Shown piece after piece: positions 1-8,452 of a stretch of 64,000 nt of DNA; position 1 is the stretch's first letter; every line of letters starts with the position of its first letter. Origin of the DNA: CAVVAL01 sp963742725 (lineage in GTDB: Bacteria > Actinomycetota > Actinomycetes > Mycobacteriales > Cryptosporangiaceae); the NCBI GenBank assembly GCA_963742725.1, contig CAVUMX010000004.1:620001-684000 (forward strand), read 5' to 3'. Under the pieces are notes generated by a model that saw only the letters and a list, made by a program, of their open reading frames with translations, was not told the DNA's origin and made no database searches. The translations under genes were made by a program, and so were the position numbers.

Positions 1-184
1 CGATCCACGCGACCCGGCCGAGGACGGCCAAACGGTCCAGCCCCACCTGCTCGGGCCGGACGCCGAAGTCGTCGTAGAACTCGATGTACAGCGCGTTGAT
101 CAGCACGTAGATCGTGCCGCCGACGATGGCGGCCCCGGCGAGCAGGCGTTCGGCGATGCCGAGCCAGTTCACCGGGGCCGCCAT
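1..184 (-). CDS. Membrane protein of unknown function, 3' part cut by the window edge
   Basis: The 61 visible codons start at ATG 184 and run off the left edge without a stop. The N-terminus has a short amphipathic stretch and then one hydrophobic segment (about residues 11-33), followed by an acidic, aromatic-rich stretch around FYDDFGVRPEQVG. This looks like the start of an actinobacterial integral membrane protein whose remainder lies outside the window. It follows the protease gene on the same strand after 25 bp, so the two may be co-transcribed. The function is not recognisable from what is visible. Confidence 0.6.
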   Translation of the reverse strand, partial: MAAPVNWLGIAERLLAGAAIVGGTIYVLINALYIEFYDDFGVRPEQVGLDRLAVLGRVAWI

Positions 185-209
185 GGCCGTGAGGGTAGTC
201 CTCGGTGGA

Positions 210-1412
210 TCAGAACGTGACGAGTTCCAGGTCGAGCGCGTTCAGTGCCGTGTTGACTGGGGTGAAGTGCGAGACGAAGTCGTCGCTGCCGTCGCCGCAC
301 TCGCCGATGCCGCTGGACAGCAGCCCCTGGGCCTGGTCACCGGTGAAGAAGGAACCGCCGGAGTCGCCGCCGGTGGAGCAGATGTCCGTGCCGGTCTGGC
401 CGCCGACGCCGATGAGCCCGAGGGCGCCGAAGTCCACGTTCACCGTGACGTCCTGCTCGGTGACGATGCCGCACTGCGCCCCGAAGTCCGGCCCGGACGC
501 GGCACCCGACCGGCAGATCTGCGCGCCGACGCCCACCTCGTCCGATCCGCGGATCGGCTGGGCGGTGCCGTCGAACAGGTCGACCGCGCCGAACAGGTCG
601 TCGCCCTCGTCCACGTCGACCTTGGCGAAGTCGCCGTCGTCGCCGAGGACGTCCGTCCCGCTGTCGAACGTGCCGAGCCGGACGCCGTTGTCGTTGGTCA
701 CGACGTCGTCGGGCTCGTCGGTGGCGCAGTGGCCGGCCGTGAGGAACGCCTTGCCACCGTCGTCCTCGGTCGCCGCGAACCCGATCGAGCAGAAGCCCGG
801 TCCGATCGCGTTGAACTTGCCGCCGCCGAAGACGTTCGCCCTGGCCTGCGGCGCCCGCGTCTTCTCCACCACCCGGACCGCTGGGCTCGCCGCCCGCGCG
901 CTCCGCACCCAGGACGATCCCGTGGCGCCCTCCTGAACCTCGACGACGACCGAGTTGCTGACCGGGTCCACGAACCAGCGGTGCACCGATGCCGGCGCCC
1001 GCCGCGTGTCGAGGGCGGCCTTGGCCTGGCTGAGTTCGGCCGCGCCGTACCGGACGACCGCCGGCTTCGCGCCGGCGTCCCGGACGGCGCCCGCCTGGGC
1101 CTCGTCGGTCACGGCGACCATGATCGCGCCGGACTCGTCGATCCAGCTCCCGCCGTAGGCGTCGCCCAGTTTGTCCGATAATTGCCGGGCGACACTCGCC
1201 GCGCGGCCCTCCGTGGCGAGTCTGGTCCGGGTCTCGCCCTCGTCCCAGCCGAGATCACGCCGGACGGCCGCCAGGTACTGCCCTGAGAGGTCGGCGTCCG
1301 ACTGTCTGGCGCCGGCCTCCCCGGCGTTCGCCGCCGGGTTCGTCGCGGCGACGATCCCGCCCGCGACCAGCACGATCGCTCCGGTAACCAGGCCCACGGA
1401 AGTGCGTTTCAA
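210..1412 (-). CDS. Secreted S1-family serine protease with pro-region (streptogrisin/alpha-lytic type)
   Basis: A 400-aa exported chymotrypsin-fold protease. Residues 1-30 form a Sec signal peptide (MKRTS, hydrophobic core, ANA cleavage). Residues about 40-190 resemble the pro-region of alpha-lytic/streptogrisin proteases, which acts as a folding chaperone. The catalytic triad is intact: His228 in TAGHC, Asp261 in GDF, and Ser351 in GGDSGGS. Cysteine pairs (208/229, 300/314, 345/372) fit the family disulfides. The protein probably hydrolyses extracellular protein for nutrition or morphogenesis. It is divergent from the serine hydrolase gene across a 205-bp gap that must hold both promoters. 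Codon 78 is TTA, a rare leucine codon here. Contrast with the two trypsin-fold proteins at 44 and 59 kb, whose triads are lost. Confidence 0.88.
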   Translation of the reverse strand: MKRTSVGLVTGAIVLVAGGIVAATNPAANAGEAGARQSDADLSGQYLAAVRRDLGWDEGETRTRLATEGRAASVARQLSDKLGDAYGGSWIDESGAIMVAVTDEAQAGAVRDAGAKPAVVRYGAAELSQAKAALDTRRAPASVHRWFVDPVSNSVVVEVQEGATGSSWVRSARAASPAVRVVEKTRAPQARANVFGGGKFNAIGPGFCSIGFAATEDDGGKAFLTAGHCATDEPDDVVTNDNGVRLGTFDSGTDVLGDDGDFAKVDVDEGDDLFGAVDLFDGTAQPIRGSDEVGVGAQICRSGAASGPDFGAQCGIVTEQDVTVNVDFGALGLIGVGGQTGTDICSTGGDSGGSFFTGDQAQGLLSSGIGECGDGSDDFVSHFTPVNTALNALDLELVTF

Positions 1413-1617
1413 AGGCTATCTCCGTCCAACGTCAGTGTCCGAGACGGTCTCAGCGGTAGTCACCCTTCACACGGACCACAGGACCAATCGGTTCATTCGG
1501 ACGCGCGACCTCAAGGGCGGGAACCAGGGTCACGCTCCGGTGTCTCCCTGATGCCGGCCGGGGCCTGGCCACGGGAGGGTGGACGTGTTCGCCAGTCAGT
1601 CCTCTATGGAGGTTCGA

Positions 1618-2757
1618 ATGCGCAAGTTCAACGCGGCTGTGGCTGTCGGTGTCGCGGCCGCCCTGCTGTTCGCCGTTCCTGCCGCCGCGACCGGTCGACA
1701 TCGGTGCGACGTCGCGCCGTCCAAGCCCACGACGTTGCCGCTCCTGGACGACGCGCGGCTGTCGACGATCGTCAGGAGTGCACCGGACGACCAGGTCACC
1801 GGCATCACCGTCAGCATCGGCGGGAGCGCCGGCTGCTGGCGTGGCACCGGCGGGTGGGCCGACCGCAACGGACGGCAGGTGCCGCAGGACGGCCGGTTCC
1901 GGATCGGCAGCATGACCAAGGTGTTCACCGCGGCGACCGCGCTCCAGCTCGTCGCCGAGGGCCGGCTCGACCTGGACCGGACCGTCCAGCACTACCTGCC
2001 CGAGCTGCTGCCGGCGTCGTACCCGCCGATCACGGTGCGTCAGGTGCTGACGTACCAGAGCGGCATCAACGGCGTCGGCGTGCCGCACAAGCAGCGCGAC
2101 TGGTTCTTCGCCCACCGGTACGACACCTGGGCGCCCGGGACCCAGCTCGACCTCACCCAGCCGCTGGCGTTCGCGCCGGGGACGAAACAGCGCTACGGCA
2201 ACGCGGACTACATCGTCGCCGGCATGCTGATCGAGGCCACCAGCGGCCGCACCTGGGACCAGGAGGTCACGCGCCGGATCATCCGTCCGCTTCGCCTGCG
2301 GGGGACTGTCGCGCCGTACAGGGAGCGCGGTATCCGCGGTCCGCACGCGCGAGGGTACGAGGCGATGCCGGACGGCACCTGGGTCGACGTGACCAGGGCG
2401 AACCCGTCGTTGCAGTGGGCGGCCGGCGCGATGGTCTCTACCGCGGCCGACCTCGACAGGTTCCTCGTGGAGCTGTTCGCCGGCCGCGTCGTGCCGGCGC
2501 CGCAGCTCGACCTGATGTTCACCGTGCCGAACGTGCCCGACTGGGAGGGCGGCCCGGCCGTGAACAGCGCCGGGCTGGTGCGCCTCGGCCCAGGCGTGTG
2601 GGGCAAGACCGGTGACCGGCCCGGCTACACCGTCGGCATGGGCGCCACCCGGGACGGCTCGCGGCGGGTCGTGTACGCGACGAACACCGTCCGTATGGGT
2701 GGCCCCCAGCCGCGGATCGCGCAGGATCTGGTGGCCGAGGTCTACGGCCGGCGGTAG
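1618..2757 (+). CDS. Exported serine hydrolase of the class C beta-lactamase / D-Ala-D-Ala carboxypeptidase family
   Basis: A 379-aa protein with a Sec signal peptide (residues 1-25). The penicillin-recognising fold is supported by SxxK (Ser98-Met-Thr-Lys101), YxN (Tyr193-Gly-Asn195) and KTG (Lys330-Thr-Gly332). These serve the acyl-enzyme mechanism shared by DD-peptidases, esterases and class C beta-lactamases, so the actual substrate (peptidoglycan stem peptide, beta-lactam or ester) cannot be told. An upstream GTG-free extension to 1579 is open, but GGAGG at 1608-1612 sits five bases before ATG 1618 and that start gives a clean signal peptide. Its last 16 bp overlap the end of the convergent reductase gene. 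Confidence 0.82.
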   Translation: MRKFNAAVAVGVAAALLFAVPAAATGRHRCDVAPSKPTTLPLLDDARLSTIVRSAPDDQVTGITVSIGGSAGCWRGTGGWADRNGRQVPQDGRFRIGSMTKVFTAATALQLVAEGRLDLDRTVQHYLPELLPASYPPITVRQVLTYQSGINGVGVPHKQRDWFFAHRYDTWAPGTQLDLTQPLAFAPGTKQRYGNADYIVAGMLIEATSGRTWDQEVTRRIIRPLRLRGTVAPYRERGIRGPHARGYEAMPDGTWVDVTRANPSLQWAAGAMVSTAADLDRFLVELFAGRVVPAPQLDLMFTVPNVPDWEGGPAVNSAGLVRLGPGVWGKTGDRPGYTVGMGATRDGSRRVVYATNTVRMGGPQPRIAQDLVAEVYGRR

Positions 2758-3317
2758 GTCGTCACGATCGTGCCGTTGGAGAACGTCCGGCTGCCGGAGA
2801 ACGAGAACTGGTGAGGACGGAAGTCGCCGGTGAACACGGGAATCCCCGCACCGGCGACGACCGGGTAGTTCTTCACGATCAGTTCGTCGATCTCCGGCAG
2901 CAGGGCGGAGGCGAGGATGCCGCCGCCGCACAGCCAGATGTCCAGCCCGTCCTCCTTCTTGAGCCGCTGGACGAGTTCGACCGGGTCGCCGGCCACCAGC
3001 TCCACCGCCGGGTCGGCGATCTCGGGGATCGTGCGCGACACCACGTACTGACGCAGGTGCGCGTACGGGCTGGTGATCCCGGCGTCCAGCGCGGGCTGGT
3101 AGGTGCCGCGCCCCATCAGCACGGTGTCGAAGCGCACGTTGGGGGCGTCGAGTGCCACCCCGAAGTGCGGGCGGACGTGGGCGGGGACAGTCTCCGGGTA
3201 GTGCGTGTTCATGTGGGCCGCGAGGTCGTCGGCGACGGGGTAGAAGTCGACCTCGCCGCCCGGGCCGGCGATGTACCCGTCGATCGACGTGGCGACGTAG
3301 TAGACGAGCTTTCGCAT
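2742..3317 (-). CDS. Dihydrofolate-reductase-like protein (RibD C-terminal domain family)
   Basis: A 191-aa cytoplasmic protein beginning MRKLVYYVATSIDGYIAG, the hallmark of the RibD_C/DHFR-like family, with MGRGTY near residue 67 and a glycine-rich LCGGG near residue 128 for NADPH binding. These stand-alone reductases are common in actinobacteria; the substrate is usually unknown and is not necessarily dihydrofolate. ATG 3317 is preceded by GGGGAG. The gene is divergent from a TetR-type regulator across 77 bp containing an inverted repeat, so the regulator probably controls it. The 3' end overlaps the serine hydrolase gene by 16 bp. Confidence 0.82.
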   Translation of the reverse strand: MRKLVYYVATSIDGYIAGPGGEVDFYPVADDLAAHMNTHYPETVPAHVRPHFGVALDAPNVRFDTVLMGRGTYQPALDAGITSPYAHLRQYVVSRTIPEIADPAVELVAGDPVELVQRLKKEDGLDIWLCGGGILASALLPEIDELIVKNYPVVAGAGIPVFTGDFRPHQFSFSGSRTFSNGTIVTTYRRP

Positions 3318-3345
3318 CGGAACTCCCCTGTGAGTACTCTGTCTA

Positions 3346-3367
3346 TAGTGCTTTGAACATAGCACTA
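3346..3367. promoter_or_regulatory. Candidate TetR operator between reductase and regulator genes
   Basis: Inverted repeat with perfect 7-bp arms (TAGTGCT at 3346-3352, AGCACTA at 3361-3367) and an 8-bp spacer, in the 77-bp divergent intergenic region. The location and shape suit a TetR dimer repressing both genes. This is inferred from position and symmetry only. Confidence 0.5.
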
Positions 3368-3394
3368 CACCTGGAGTGGTCAAGGGGGTTTCCG

Positions 3395-3970
3395 ATGCGG
3401 CAGAACCCGGCCCGGCGGGCGGCACTGGTCGACGCCGCGATCGAGGTACTGGCCAGGGAGGGCGCGCGCGGCCTCACGTTCCGGGCCGTCGACGCCGAGG
3501 CGGCCGTCCCGAACGGCACGGCGTCGAACTACTTCGCGAACCGCGACGACCTACTCACCCAGGCCGGCGGCCGCATCTACGAACGGCTCCAGCCGGACCC
3601 CACCACGATCGCCGCCAGCATGGAAGGCCCGCGTGACCGGAATCGGGTGGCCGCGCTCATGCGCGAGATCGTCGACCGGATCTCGGCGTACCGCTCCGGC
3701 TACCTCGCCCTGCTCGAACTGCGGCTGGAGGCCACGCGCCGGCCGGCCCTGCGGGCGGTGCTGACCGAGCGGATCAAGGCCGACGTCGACGCCAACGTCG
3801 CCTACCACCTCGACTCCGGACTCCCTGGCGACGCGAACACCGTCGTCCTGCTCTACCTGGCGATGAACTGGCTGATCGTCGAGCGCCTGACCCTCCCGGA
3901 CGTGTTCCCCGAGCAGGCCCTCCACGACCTCGTGACGATGGTGGTCGAGCGCGCCGTCCCGGCCCCCTGA
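3395..3970 (+). CDS. TetR-family transcriptional regulator
   Basis: A 191-aa protein. Residues 7-52 form a TetR-type helix-turn-helix: helix 1 around ARRAALVDAAIEVL, then GARGLTFRAVDAEAAVPNG and TASNYFANRDDLL, the usual SxxYYYFxxKxxL-like recognition segment. The C-terminal helical domain (about 70-190) would bind the ligand. The start at ATG 3395 follows an AAGGGGG ribosome-binding site. It is divergent from the DHFR-like gene with a palindrome between them, a typical local repressor arrangement. The ligand is not predictable. Confidence 0.85.
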   Translation: MRQNPARRAALVDAAIEVLAREGARGLTFRAVDAEAAVPNGTASNYFANRDDLLTQAGGRIYERLQPDPTTIAASMEGPRDRNRVAALMREIVDRISAYRSGYLALLELRLEATRRPALRAVLTERIKADVDANVAYHLDSGLPGDANTVVLLYLAMNWLIVERLTLPDVFPEQALHDLVTMVVERAVPAP

Positions 3971-4063
3971 GAAAAGTTCGGGAAGGATGTAGAGGACGCG
4001 CCGCCGGCTCCGACCTACCCATGACCGCGCCGCAGGGGCGCGACACACGCCGAGGAGCACGTC

Positions 4064-4459
4064 ATGGCCAAGTACCTGCTGATGATGAACTACTACGTCG
4101 AGGGCGTCGTCCCGATCGGCGAGTGGGCGCCGGAGGACATCAAGGCGCACATCCAGTTCCAGAACGACCTCGGTCAGGAGCTGACCGAACGGGGCGAGTT
4201 CGTCGACGGGCAGGGCCTGGCCGAGCCGGACACCGCCAAGTTCGTGACGTACTCCGGCGAGGGCTCGCCCGTCGTCACGGACGGGCCGTTCGCGGAGGCG
4301 AAGGAGTTCCTCGCCGGCTACTGGATGGTCGACGTCGAGTCCGAGGCGCGGGCGATCGAGATCGCGGCGAAGGCGTCCGCGGCCCCCGGCCCCGACGGCA
4401 GGCCGCTCGGCCAGCGGTTCGAGGTGCGGGCGCTGATGGCCGCGCCGGACGTCGAGTAG
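4064..4459 (+). CDS. YCII-domain protein
   Basis: A 131-aa protein with the YCII (DGPF) fold: MAKYLLMMNYY at the start and the family signature TDGPFAEAKEFLAGYWMVD near residues 72-92. YCII proteins are small dimeric alpha-beta-barrel proteins. In actinobacteria many sit beside ECF sigma factors and have no proven activity. Here no sigma factor is adjacent; the upstream neighbour is the TetR gene, 93 bp away. GAGGAG lies at a suitable distance before ATG 4064. The 140 bp downstream to the next gene show no convincing terminator. Confidence 0.85.
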   Translation: MAKYLLMMNYYVEGVVPIGEWAPEDIKAHIQFQNDLGQELTERGEFVDGQGLAEPDTAKFVTYSGEGSPVVTDGPFAEAKEFLAGYWMVDVESEARAIEIAAKASAAPGPDGRPLGQRFEVRALMAAPDVE

Positions 4460-4599
4460 AAGTTCCTCGCGGCGGCGGGCATTGCGCCTGCCGGGCGCGG
4501 TGTCTGTACGGGTGACGGACCGTCCCCGGGCAGGAGAACCCGCCCATGCGCCACGCCCGCCGCGTCGCCATCGCCCTGCCTCCCCGCCCGGCTCGGCTT

Positions 4600-5781
4600 T
4601 TAGGCGGCCGGGGCTTTCCAGTTGTAGAGCCAGCTGTTGGTGGTGTCCGTGGCGGCCTTGCGCAGGAACATCGGGAGCAGGGCGTCGCGGGCCATCACGG
4701 CGACCGGGTTGCGGGCGATCTTCCGGTTGGAGATCTTGCGCCCGTACGCCACGACCTGCTCGGCACGGGGCTGCCGGATCCGCTGGTAGGCCGCGAACGC
4801 CTGTGCGGTGTCCGGCTCGTCGCGCAGGCACTGGGCCAGCACGATCGTGTCCTCCAGGGCGAGTGACGCGCCCTGGCCGGCGCTGGGCGACGTGGCGTGG
4901 ACCGCGTCCCCGACGGCCACGACGTCGCCCCGGCTCCAGCGCGGTACCCGCTGGAGGTCGTAGATCCCGTAGGCGCTGATCGGGCCGGTCGTGCCGGCGA
5001 TGATCTCGGTGACGGGGTGCGGGTCGCCGGCGTGGAGGTCGAGCAGTTCGCGCCGCCACTCGTCCGGGCTGATCCCACGGAGGGTGCCGGGCGCCGGCTC
5101 GGGCCGGGTGACGTTCGCGAACCAGTAGATCTCGCCGGCGCTGCGGACGAGATACCCGAAGAACGACCGCTTCCCGAACACGAAGTGCTGGGTGTCGGGC
5201 GTGGGAGGAAGGGCGGGCGAGCGGCTGAACCCGCCGACGCCGACGAGGCCGCTGTAGGCGGGTGCCGGCGCGCCCGCGTCGATGAACGCGCGGGTCGCCG
5301 AGCCGATGCCGTCGCAGCCGACGAGGATGTCGGCCTCGGCGGTGCGCCCGTCGGCGAATGTGGCCCGCACCCCGCCGTCGAGCTGCGTGATCTCGGTGAG
5401 CCGCGCGCCGAACGTGAGGGGGATGTCGCGCCGCAGCGCCTCGTCGCGCAGGACCTGGTGCAGCCAGCCGCGCCGGACGACGGCGCTGCCACGGTCCGGT
5501 TCGCCGGCCGGTCCGTTCGGCACCTCGCCGAGGCGTTTGCCCCGCCCGCTCCAGATGACCATGTGCGGGCAGTGGTGCGCGTCGGCGAGCAGGGGAGTGC
5601 GCAGCGAAAGCTCCTCCAGGACGGTGAGTCCGTTGGTGGCGACGTTGAGGAACGCGCCGCCGTGGTCGTCGGGCGTGGGGGCCGCCTCGTAGATCGACGC
5701 GTCCCAGCCGGCGCGGCGCAGGAACATCGCCATCGCCGGGCCGGCGACACCGGAACCGATGATCAGTGCGGTGCGGGGCAT
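4600..5781 (-). CDS. FAD-dependent monooxygenase (PHBH/TetX-like fold)
   Basis: A 393-aa flavoprotein. The N-terminal GSGVAG (residues 9-14) is the dinucleotide-binding GxGxxG. A DG motif lies in LVGCDGIGS (about 150-160), and VGDAVHATSPSAGQGASLALED (about 282-303) contains the FAD-ribityl-binding GD motif. These three motifs define single-component aromatic hydroxylases that use NAD(P)H and oxygen; relatives hydroxylate phenolics, polyketides or tetracyclines. No membrane segment is present. GGGAGG precedes ATG 5781. It is divergent from a MarR-family gene, suggesting induction by an aromatic ligand. The substrate is not predictable. Confidence 0.85.
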   Translation of the reverse strand: MPRTALIIGSGVAGPAMAMFLRRAGWDASIYEAAPTPDDHGGAFLNVATNGLTVLEELSLRTPLLADAHHCPHMVIWSGRGKRLGEVPNGPAGEPDRGSAVVRRGWLHQVLRDEALRRDIPLTFGARLTEITQLDGGVRATFADGRTAEADILVGCDGIGSATRAFIDAGAPAPAYSGLVGVGGFSRSPALPPTPDTQHFVFGKRSFFGYLVRSAGEIYWFANVTRPEPAPGTLRGISPDEWRRELLDLHAGDPHPVTEIIAGTTGPISAYGIYDLQRVPRWSRGDVVAVGDAVHATSPSAGQGASLALEDTIVLAQCLRDEPDTAQAFAAYQRIRQPRAEQVVAYGRKISNRKIARNPVAVMARDALLPMFLRKAATDTTNSWLYNWKAPAA

Positions 5782-5816
5782 GACATCCTCCCGTGGTAAA
5801 ATCTCTGAAGTAGAGC

Positions 5817-5833
5817 CTCTCGATATTAGAGAG
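5817..5833. promoter_or_regulatory. Candidate MarR operator
   Basis: CTCTC at 5817-5821 and GAGAG at 5829-5833 form a 17-bp inverted repeat with a 7-bp AT-rich centre (GATATTA). A second pair, AATCTCT (5800-5806) and AGAGATT (5830-5836), overlaps it. Both lie in the 72-bp region between the divergent monooxygenase and MarR genes, where an autoregulating MarR dimer would bind. Confidence 0.5.
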
Positions 5834-5853
5834 ATTAGGAAGGTGGGCGGGCG

Positions 5854-6324
5854 ATGTCAAGTGGTTTCCGGGACGCGCTGACGGCCGAGATGGGCGCGGT
5901 GATGCGCGACTTCATGGCGTACGCCGTCCTCTTCCAGGACGCCGTCGCCAAGTCGGCCGGGCTGAACTCGACCGATCTCCAGTGCGCCGGCCAGCTCCTC
6001 ATGCTCGGCTCGGCGACCCCCGGCGAGCTGGCCGAACGCGTGGGCCTCACGGCGGGCGGCGCCATCACGGCGGTCATCGACCGGCTGGAGAAGGCCGGGC
6101 TCCTGCACCGCACGCGCGACACCGCCGACCGGCGCCGGGTCCTGCTCACGATCGACGCCGCCGCCCTGGGGCAGCGCGTCGGGCCGGTCTACGCCCAGGT
6201 CGGCAAGCGGTGGGAGGACGTCCTGGCGACGCTCGACGACGACCAGCTCGCGTTCGCCATCGACCTGTTCCGCCGCGCGGCCGACATCAACCGCGAGGAG
6301 ATCGCCCGCCTGCGCGGCCGCTAG
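5854..6324 (+). CDS. MarR-family transcriptional regulator
   Basis: A 156-aa winged-helix protein. The recognition region is TPGELAERVGLTAGGAITAVIDRLEKAGLLHR (about 53-85) followed by the wing DTADRRRVLLTI (about 89-100), the conserved D(x)RRxxxxxLT signature of MarR proteins. It probably represses the divergent FAD monooxygenase until a phenolic ligand binds. Its stop codon interlocks with that of the slipin gene in the shared CTAG at 6321-6324, so the two genes end head-on with no spacer. Confidence 0.88.
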   Translation: MSSGFRDALTAEMGAVMRDFMAYAVLFQDAVAKSAGLNSTDLQCAGQLLMLGSATPGELAERVGLTAGGAITAVIDRLEKAGLLHRTRDTADRRRVLLTIDAAALGQRVGPVYAQVGKRWEDVLATLDDDQLAFAIDLFRRAADINREEIARLRGR

Positions 6325-7100
6325 CCGTTGCTGTCGGTGTTGTCCGGCCGGGCCAGGCGGTCGACCAGGCGCAGCACCTCGATCGGCAGCGGGAAGATCA
6401 GCGTCGAGTTCCGTTCGGTCGACACCTCGGCCATGGTGGACAGGATCCGCAGCTGCATCGCCGCCGGGTGCACTTCGAGCACCTCGGCGGCGTCGGCGAG
6501 CTTCTGCGCGGCCTCGCTCTCGCCGAGCGCGTGGATCACCTTGGCACGGCGTTCCCGCTCCGCCTCGGCCTGGCGCGCCATGGCCCGGCGCATCGACTCC
6601 GGCAGCTCCACGTGCTTGACCTCCACCACGGTGACCTTGACGCCCCACGGGGTTGTGAGCTGGTCGATGACCTGCTGGAGCCGCTGGTTGATCTCGTCCC
6701 GCTTGGTCAGCAGCTCGTCCAGGCTGGTCTGCCCCAGGACGCTGCGGAGCGTGGTCTGCGAGATCTGCGCGGTGCCGTTGACGTGGTTCTCGATCGCCAC
6801 CACCGAGCGGACCGGGTCCATGACGTTGAAGTACGCCACCGCGTTGACCGAGATCGTGACGTTGTCCCGGGTGATGACGTCCTGCCGGGGGACCTCCATC
6901 GTGATCGTGCGCAGCGACACCCGGACCATCCGGTCGACGATCGGGATCAGGAAGAACAGCCCCGGCCCTTTCGCGCCGATGACCCGGCCCAGCCGGAAGA
7001 CCACCCCGCGCTCGTACTCCGGCACGACCCGGACCGAGGCGGCGAAGAGTGCCGCCGCCACGGCGAGCGCGACGATGATCCCGAAGCCCGCGTCTGTCAT
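6321..7100 (-). CDS. Slipin / SPFH (band 7) membrane protein
   Basis: A 259-aa protein with one N-terminal transmembrane segment (about 5-24) and an SPFH domain starting VVPEYERGVVFRLGR. It contains the typical GPGLFFLIPIVD and QTTLRSVLGQTSLDELL stretches and a charged coiled-coil region (MARQAEAERERRAKV). Slipins scaffold membrane microdomains and partner with NfeD proteases. The ATG at 7098-7100 overlaps the nfeD stop as ATGA, so translation is coupled. The NfeD-slipin pairing is a widely conserved operon. Confidence 0.9.
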   Translation of the reverse strand: MTDAGFGIIVALAVAAALFAASVRVVPEYERGVVFRLGRVIGAKGPGLFFLIPIVDRMVRVSLRTITMEVPRQDVITRDNVTISVNAVAYFNVMDPVRSVVAIENHVNGTAQISQTTLRSVLGQTSLDELLTKRDEINQRLQQVIDQLTTPWGVKVTVVEVKHVELPESMRRAMARQAEAERERRAKVIHALGESEAAQKLADAAEVLEVHPAAMQLRILSTMAEVSTERNSTLIFPLPIEVLRLVDRLARPDNTDSNG

Positions 7101-8377
7101 GTCTCCTCCTCCGCCGGTGGAACCGGTTCGACGATCAGGTTCAGGTCCTCCCTGCCCACGACGCGCACCCGCTGGCCTGGGGCCAACTCGCCGTCCCGGG
7201 CGCGGACGTTCCACCACGCCCCGGCGACGTGCGCCATGGCCCCGGACTCCGAGACGGTGGCCACCTCGCCCACCAGCGCGTCGTCGCCACTGACCGGACG
7301 GGCCCGGCGGGCGCGCCAGGCGAGGCGTCCGGCGGCGAACGTCCCGCCGCCGAGCAGCACCGTGACCGGCACCAGCACCCCGGGGCTGACCCCGACCGAG
7401 CCCTCGAAGAGGAACAGCCCGGACAGCAGCAGCGCGGCGGCGCCACCGGCCGCGAACGCGCCGGTCGGCGCGAACACCTCGGCGGTGAGGAGCACAGCCG
7501 CGAGGACCAGCAGCGCGAGTCCGGCGATCGTCACCGGCAGGACGCTCAACGCGAAGAACCCGAGGATCAGCAGGATCACCCCGGCGGTGCCGGCCAGCCC
7601 GACGCCGGGGCTGGCGAGCTCGTAGATCACGGCCAGCGTGCCGATGGAGATGAACAGGAACGCGAGGTTCGGATCGGCGATGAGCTGGAGCAGCCGCCGG
7701 AACAGGCCAAGGTCGTGTTCCACGGTGCGGGCGCCGGCGGTCCGGATGGTCAGGTCGCCCGCCGTCCGGCCGTCGATGGCCGTGAGCAGGGCGTCCCGGT
7801 CGGACGCGATGAGGTCCGCCGCCTTCAGCTCGACGGCTTCGTCGGCGGGGACGGCGCGTCCCTTCCGGACGGTCTCCTCCGCGAAGTCCGCGTTCCGGCC
7901 GCGCTGCGTGGCCACCGACCGGGCGTACGCGGCCGCGTCGTTGATGATCTTGTCGCTGATCTCGCCGCCCTGGAGGTCGACGGGTGTGGCGGCGCCGATC
8001 GTCGTACCGGGCGCCATCGCGACGACGTGCGCCGAGAACGCGATGATCGCCCCGGCGGACGCCGCCCGCGCGCCGGACGGGGACACGTACACGACGACGG
8101 GTACCCGCGCGCCGAGGAACGCCCGGACGATCTCGCGCATGGACGTGTCGAGGCCGCCCGGCGTGTCCATTTCGACGAGGTACGCGGCGGCGCCGTCCTC
8201 TTCGGCCTGGCGGACGCCGTCGACCAGGTGCGAGGCGATGACCGGCGTGATCGGGCCGTCGACCCGTGTCGTGAGCACGACCCGGTCCGTCGCGGCAGCC
8301 TGGGCCGGGACCGCGCCGAGCAGGGCGATCCACAGCGCGGCGGCGACCGCGCCGAGCGAGACGAGCCGGGACCGCAT
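7097..8377 (-). CDS. NfeD1b-type membrane serine protease (slipin partner)
   Basis: A 426-aa protein. A signal peptide (1-28) is followed by a ClpP-class protease domain: DTPGGLDTSMREIV (about 74-87), a catalytic Ser region RAASAGAII (about 106-114), and a Lys candidate in the DKIINDAAAYARS helix (about 145-157). Residues 235-345 carry four or five transmembrane segments, and the last 65 residues form the OB-fold NfeD domain (GEVATVSESG, PGQRVRVV). In archaeal homologues this protease cleaves the C-terminus of the partner stomatin. The start is ATG 8377, not the long upstream open frame, because the signal peptide begins there. Confidence 0.9.
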   Translation of the reverse strand: MRSRLVSLGAVAAALWIALLGAVPAQAAATDRVVLTTRVDGPITPVIASHLVDGVRQAEEDGAAAYLVEMDTPGGLDTSMREIVRAFLGARVPVVVYVSPSGARAASAGAIIAFSAHVVAMAPGTTIGAATPVDLQGGEISDKIINDAAAYARSVATQRGRNADFAEETVRKGRAVPADEAVELKAADLIASDRDALLTAIDGRTAGDLTIRTAGARTVEHDLGLFRRLLQLIADPNLAFLFISIGTLAVIYELASPGVGLAGTAGVILLILGFFALSVLPVTIAGLALLVLAAVLLTAEVFAPTGAFAAGGAAALLLSGLFLFEGSVGVSPGVLVPVTVLLGGGTFAAGRLAWRARRARPVSGDDALVGEVATVSESGAMAHVAGAWWNVRARDGELAPGQRVRVVGREDLNLIVEPVPPAEEET

Positions 8378-8452
8378 CGCGACCTCCCCGCTGCGCCGGC
8401 AACGTGCCTCCAGTCTCCCGCGCGGAGCGAGTAGCCGCCATAAGCTCTGGTC